Positions 60,725-64,000 of a DNA stretch of 64,000 nucleotides are shown piece by piece. How positions within the stretch are numbered: position 1 is the first letter of the stretch; every line of letters starts with the position of its first letter. Origin of the DNA: Streptomyces jeddahensis (GTDB lineage: Bacteria; Actinomycetota; Actinomycetes; Streptomycetales; Streptomycetaceae); contig NZ_LOHS01000086.1 of the NCBI RefSeq assembly GCF_001642995.1, positions 1 to 64,000 of the forward strand, written 5' to 3'. The notes below the pieces were generated by a model. It saw only the letters and a program-made list of their open reading frames with translations, was not told the DNA's origin and searched no databases. Both the position numbers and the translations under genes were made by a program.

Positions 60725-62362
60725 GTGTTCCTGACGATCAATACCACCGGTACCCCGGAGCGCCCCGCGACCGACCTCGGGTTTCTGCTGCACAAGCATC
60801 CCGACAACGTGCAGGCGTTCTCCACCTCCTACGGCACCGCGCACGTCCTCTACCCCGAGGCGTCCGTGTGGCGCTGCACGGCGGCGCTGCTGCTGGAGGT
60901 GGATCCGGTGGCCCTGGTGCGGCGGGGCAAGGGCAAGGGGCGCGGAGGCGCTCCGGACGCCGCGCTTGCGCAGTATGTGAACGACCGTCCGTATGCCGCG
61001 TCGTCGCTGCTCGCCGTGGCGCTGAGCAGGGTGTTCTCCAGCGCGATGAAGGGGCGGTGCGCTGCCCGGCCCGAGCGGGCCGGGCAGCCGCTGCCGCTGC
61101 GTATCGAGGTGCCCGCGCTGCCCGCGCGCGGCGGCTCCGAGCTGGTGCGTGCCCTCTTCGAGCCCCTCGGCTGGACGGTCACCGTGGATGCCGTCCCGCT
61201 GGACGAGCGGTTTCCGGAGTGGGGTGACTCGCGGTACGTACGCCTCGTCCTCGAAGGGGAGCTGCGGCTGGCCGATGCGCTGCGGCACCTCTATGTCCTG
61301 CTGCCGGTGCTCGACGACGCCAAGCACTACTGGGTCGCGTCCGACGAGGTCGACAAGCTGCTGCGGGCCGGTGACGGCTGGCTGGCCGAGCACCCGGAGC
61401 AGCGGCTGATCACCAGCCGCTATCTCTCGCGGCGCTGGTCGCTGACCCGGGCGGCGATGGAGCGGCTGGAGTTGGTGCGGCTCGCCGAGACGGACGACAG
61501 CGAGGTCGAGGAGATCGACAATGCTGTCGAGGAGATCGACGACGCCGTCGAAGCGTCCGCCGCTGATGCTGTCGACAAGTCCACCGCTGCCTCTGATGAC
61601 GCAGAGGGCTCGGACAGGCCCGTGCCTCTGGCCGTGCAGCGACGCCAGGCGATCCTCGAGGCGTTGCGCGAGGCCGGGGCGAGCCGGGTGCTCGATCTCG
61701 GCTGCGGACAGGGTCAGCTGGTGCAGGAGATGCTCAAGGACAGCCGGTTCAGGGAGATCGTCGGCGTCGACGTGTCGATGCGGGCGCTGACCACAGCCGC
61801 GCGGCGGCTGAAGCTGGAGCGGATGGGCGAGCGGCAGGCGGAGCGGGTCACGCTCCTCCAGGGCTCGCTCGCCTACACCGACACCCGGCTCAAGGGGTAC
61901 GACGCGGCGGTGCTCTGCGAGGTCGTCGAGCACGTCGACCTGGCACGGTTGCCCGCTCTGGAGTACGCGGTCTTCGGCTCCGCACGCCCCGGGACCGTGC
62001 TGGTGACGACGCCGAACGCCGAGTACAACGTGCGCTGGGAGACCCTCCCGGCCGGGCACGTCCGCCACGGCGACCACCGCTTCGAGTGGACGCGCGAGGA
62101 GTTCCGCGGCTGGGCGGGCCGGGTGGCCGAGCGGCACGGGTACGAGGTGGAGTTCGCGCCCGTCGGCCCGGACGACCCCGAGGTGGGGCCGCCCACGCAG
62201 ATGGCCACGTTCCGTTTGAAGACCTTGAAGACCTTGAAGAGCTCGAAGACCTTGAAGAGCTCGACGACGTCGGAGACCGGGGCCGAGTCCCCGAAGAACA
62301 CCGCACGACCGGCCGAGGACACCCCCCAGGACGCGGACGCGAAGGAGGCGAATGCCGCATGA
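60725..62362 (+). CDS. hen1: RNA 3'-terminal ribose 2'-O-methyltransferase Hen1
   Basis: 545 residues from GTG 60725 (VFLTINTTGTPERPATDLGF). The N-terminal Hen1_N domain (about 1-240) is specific to bacterial Hen1. An acidic linker follows (EVEEIDNAVEEIDDAVEASA), then the methyltransferase domain: SAM motif RVLDLGCGQGQLVQEML (about 322), the metal-site E-x-x-E-H in LCEVVEHVDLARL (about 399) and a His in HVRHGDHRFEWTREEF. It methylates the 2'-OH at the break site before Pnkp seals ribotoxin-cut RNA. The C-terminal tail has repeated KTLK/KSS units. Coupled to pnkp by ATGA. Confidence 0.95.
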   Translation: MFLTINTTGTPERPATDLGFLLHKHPDNVQAFSTSYGTAHVLYPEASVWRCTAALLLEVDPVALVRRGKGKGRGGAPDAALAQYVNDRPYAASSLLAVALSRVFSSAMKGRCAARPERAGQPLPLRIEVPALPARGGSELVRALFEPLGWTVTVDAVPLDERFPEWGDSRYVRLVLEGELRLADALRHLYVLLPVLDDAKHYWVASDEVDKLLRAGDGWLAEHPEQRLITSRYLSRRWSLTRAAMERLELVRLAETDDSEVEEIDNAVEEIDDAVEASAADAVDKSTAASDDAEGSDRPVPLAVQRRQAILEALREAGASRVLDLGCGQGQLVQEMLKDSRFREIVGVDVSMRALTTAARRLKLERMGERQAERVTLLQGSLAYTDTRLKGYDAAVLCEVVEHVDLARLPALEYAVFGSARPGTVLVTTPNAEYNVRWETLPAGHVRHGDHRFEWTREEFRGWAGRVAERHGYEVEFAPVGPDDPEVGPPTQMATFRLKTLKTLKSSKTLKSSTTSETGAESPKNTARPAEDTPQDADAKEANAA

Positions 62363-64000
62363 CACACCAGAACGAGCAGGGCACCGGCGCCGCCGGCGGG
62401 GGCCCGCGCATCCTGGGCGTGACCGACCTGTCCCTCGTGGTCCTCGTCGGAGCCTCCGGGTCGGGCAAGTCCACCTTCGCGCGCAGGCACTTCAGGCCCA
62501 CCGAGATCATCTCCTCGGACTTCTGCCGGGGCCTGGTCGCCGACGACGAGAACGACCAGAGCGCCAGCAAGGACGCCTTCGACGTCCTGCACTACATCGC
62601 GGGCAAGCGGCTCGCGGCCGGCCGGCTCACTGTCGTCGACGCGACGAGCGTGCAGCAGGAGAGCCGTAAGCAGCTGATCCAGCTGGCCCGGCAGTACGAC
62701 GTGCTGCCGATCGCCATCGTCCTCGACGTGCCCGAGGAGGTGTGCGCCGAGCGGAACGCGGCCCGCGCCGACCGGGCCGGCATGCCGCGTCGCGTCATCC
62801 AGCGGCACATCCGCGAACTGCGCCGTTCGCTCAGGCACCTGGAGCGCGAGGGCTTCCGCAAGGTGTACATACTGCGCGGCGTCGAGCAGGTCGAGGCGGC
62901 GCAGGTCGTACGGGAGCGGCGCTTCAACGACCTCACGCACCTCACCGGACCGTTCGACGTCATCGGCGATGTCCACGGCTGCAGCTCCGAGCTGGAGGCG
63001 CTCCTCGGCAAGCTCGGTTACGTCGACGGCGTCCACCCCGAGGGCCGTACCGCCGTCTTCGTCGGCGACCTCGTGGACCGCGGCCCGGACACACCCGGCG
63101 TGCTACGGCGCGTGATGTCCATGACCGCGTCCGGCAACGCCCTGTGCGTGCCCGGAAACCACGAGAACAAGCTCGGGCGTTGGCTGAAGGGCAGAAAGGT
63201 CCAGCACACGCACGGTCTGGCGGAGACCATCGAGCAGCTCGAGGGGGAGAGCGAGGAGTTCAGGCAGCAGGTCGCGGAGTTCATCGACGGGCTCGTCAGT
63301 CACTATGTGCTCGACGGCGCCCGGCTCGTCGTGAGCCACGCGGGCCTGCCGGAGAAGTACCACGGCCGTACGTCGGGCCGGGTCCGGTCGCACGCGCTGT
63401 ACGGCGACACGACGGGCGAGACCGACGAGTTCGGGCTGCCCGTGCGCTACCCGTGGGCCGAGGACTACCGCGGCCGCGCCGCAGTGGTCTACGGCCACAC
63501 ACCCGTGCCCACCGCCACCTGGCTCAACAACACGATCTGCCTCGACACCGGCGTGGTGTTCGGCGGCAAGCTCACCGCCCTGCGCTGGCCGGAGCGGGAG
63601 CTGGTCGACGTACCGGCCGAGAAGGTCTGGTACGAGCCGGCCAAGCCGCTGGCGACCGAGGCGCCGGGCGGGCACGAGGGACGGCCGCTGGACCTGGCCG
63701 ACGTGCACGGCCGACGGGTCGTGGAGACCCGGTACGCCGGTCGCGTCTCGGTGCGTGAGGAGAACGCGGCCGCGGCGCTCGAGGTCGTGAGCCGGTTCGC
63801 CGTCGACCCGAGGCTGATGCCGTATCTGCCGCCGACGATGGCGCCGACGGCGACCTCGCGCGTCGACGGCTACCTGGAGCATCCGGCGGAGGCCTTCGCG
63901 CAGTACGCAGCCGACGGGGTCGGGCGGGTCGTGTGCGAGGAGAAGCACATGGGCTCGCGTGCGGTGGCACTGGTGTGCCGGGACGCGGACGTGGCGCGCG
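62359..64000 (+). CDS. pnkp: Polynucleotide kinase-phosphatase-ligase Pnkp (partial, runs off the window)
   Basis: 547 codons are visible from ATG 62359, which overlaps the hen1 stop. Domain 1, kinase: P-loop LVGASGSGKSTFARRHF (about 28-44). Domain 2, 2',3'-phosphatase (calcineurin type): IGDVHG (about 199), VGDLVDRGPDTPG, VPGNHENK, SHAGLP, YGHTPVP. Domain 3, the start of the ligase/adenylyltransferase: VVCEEKHMGSRAVALV with the AMP-accepting Lys of KxxG (about 530). It heals and, with Hen1, seals cleaved tRNA. About 300 C-terminal residues lie beyond the window. Confidence 0.96.
   Translation, partial: MTHQNEQGTGAAGGGPRILGVTDLSLVVLVGASGSGKSTFARRHFRPTEIISSDFCRGLVADDENDQSASKDAFDVLHYIAGKRLAAGRLTVVDATSVQQESRKQLIQLARQYDVLPIAIVLDVPEEVCAERNAARADRAGMPRRVIQRHIRELRRSLRHLEREGFRKVYILRGVEQVEAAQVVRERRFNDLTHLTGPFDVIGDVHGCSSELEALLGKLGYVDGVHPEGRTAVFVGDLVDRGPDTPGVLRRVMSMTASGNALCVPGNHENKLGRWLKGRKVQHTHGLAETIEQLEGESEEFRQQVAEFIDGLVSHYVLDGARLVVSHAGLPEKYHGRTSGRVRSHALYGDTTGETDEFGLPVRYPWAEDYRGRAAVVYGHTPVPTATWLNNTICLDTGVVFGGKLTALRWPERELVDVPAEKVWYEPAKPLATEAPGGHEGRPLDLADVHGRRVVETRYAGRVSVREENAAAALEVVSRFAVDPRLMPYLPPTMAPTATSRVDGYLEHPAEAFAQYAADGVGRVVCEEKHMGSRAVALVCRDADVAR

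Noticed and set aside
1..64000. tRNA or rRNA genes
   Set aside because: No T-loop/acceptor arrangement or rRNA-like sequence was noticed by eye; a covariance-model scan could still find one.

Overview
The window is high-GC actinobacterial DNA, almost certainly from Streptomyces. Evidence is the third-position GC bias, frequent GTG starts, TGATG/ATGA stop-start overlaps, an XlnA-type xylanase, SepF, LLM F420-dependent oxidoreductase, DUF6099/DUF6153/DUF6192 families, F510_1955-type lipoproteins, and a c-di-AMP riboswitch upstream of a cell-wall hydrolase. No rRNA, tRNA or CRISPR array was seen. The left two thirds is mosaic accessory DNA with many gene fragments and dead insertion sequences; the right end (from about 47 kb) is more core-like.

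Layout. 0-6.7 kb: a minus-strand catabolic operon with aspartate ammonia-lyase, a DUF1537 four-carbon acid-sugar kinase (otnK), a class II aldolase, an Asp/Glu-racemase-family protein and otnI, ending in a rearranged aminotransferase remnant. 6.5-7.5 kb: three gene fragments. 7.7-10.9 kb: secreted xylan-degrading pair (GH10 xylanase, then an esterase with ricin-type lectin) with a perfect-stem terminator and an operator-like upstream region. 11-14.5 kb: IS remnant, secreted LVIVD-repeat protein, MFS fragment. 14.5-18.7 kb: MFS/TetR cassette bracketed by imperfect inverted repeats, then a TetR/NmrA pair; each intergenic region carries a doubled operator-like motif. 19-27.7 kb: IS701, IS5 (two copies), IS110, TnpB and other transposase relics around a large secreted GH84/beta-propeller protein.

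27.7-40 kb: FAD monooxygenase/MFS operon; macrolide-type ABC transporter; fatty-acid desaturase followed by a histidine kinase and a response regulator (the des-desK-desR order of Bacillus); acyltransferase/hydrolase operon. The ABC transporter operon and the hydrolase operon share a 50-bp upstream block at the same distance from their start codons, so they are probably one regulon. 40-46.7 kb: broken DUF6192 gene, a set of small membrane proteins and lipoproteins (DUF2269-like, YgaP-like, F510_1955, DUF305, DUF6153) with a TetR regulator, and aminotransferase debris.

46.7-64 kb: Toprim protein, amino-acid permease, broken LacI regulator, c-di-AMP riboswitch plus LysM/transglycosylase, inorganic pyrophosphatase, a Rv2629-like bacterial eRF1-family protein (candidate ribosome hibernation factor), a broken MerR gene, a Hrp1-like CBS protein, a second SepF-like protein, an SMC-like ATPase overlapping a MazG-like pyrophosphohydrolase, and the Hen1-Pnkp RNA repair operon, cut by the window edge. 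The Rv2629-like, CBS, pyrophosphatase and riboswitch-controlled wall-hydrolase genes look like a dormancy/resuscitation neighbourhood; this is inference.
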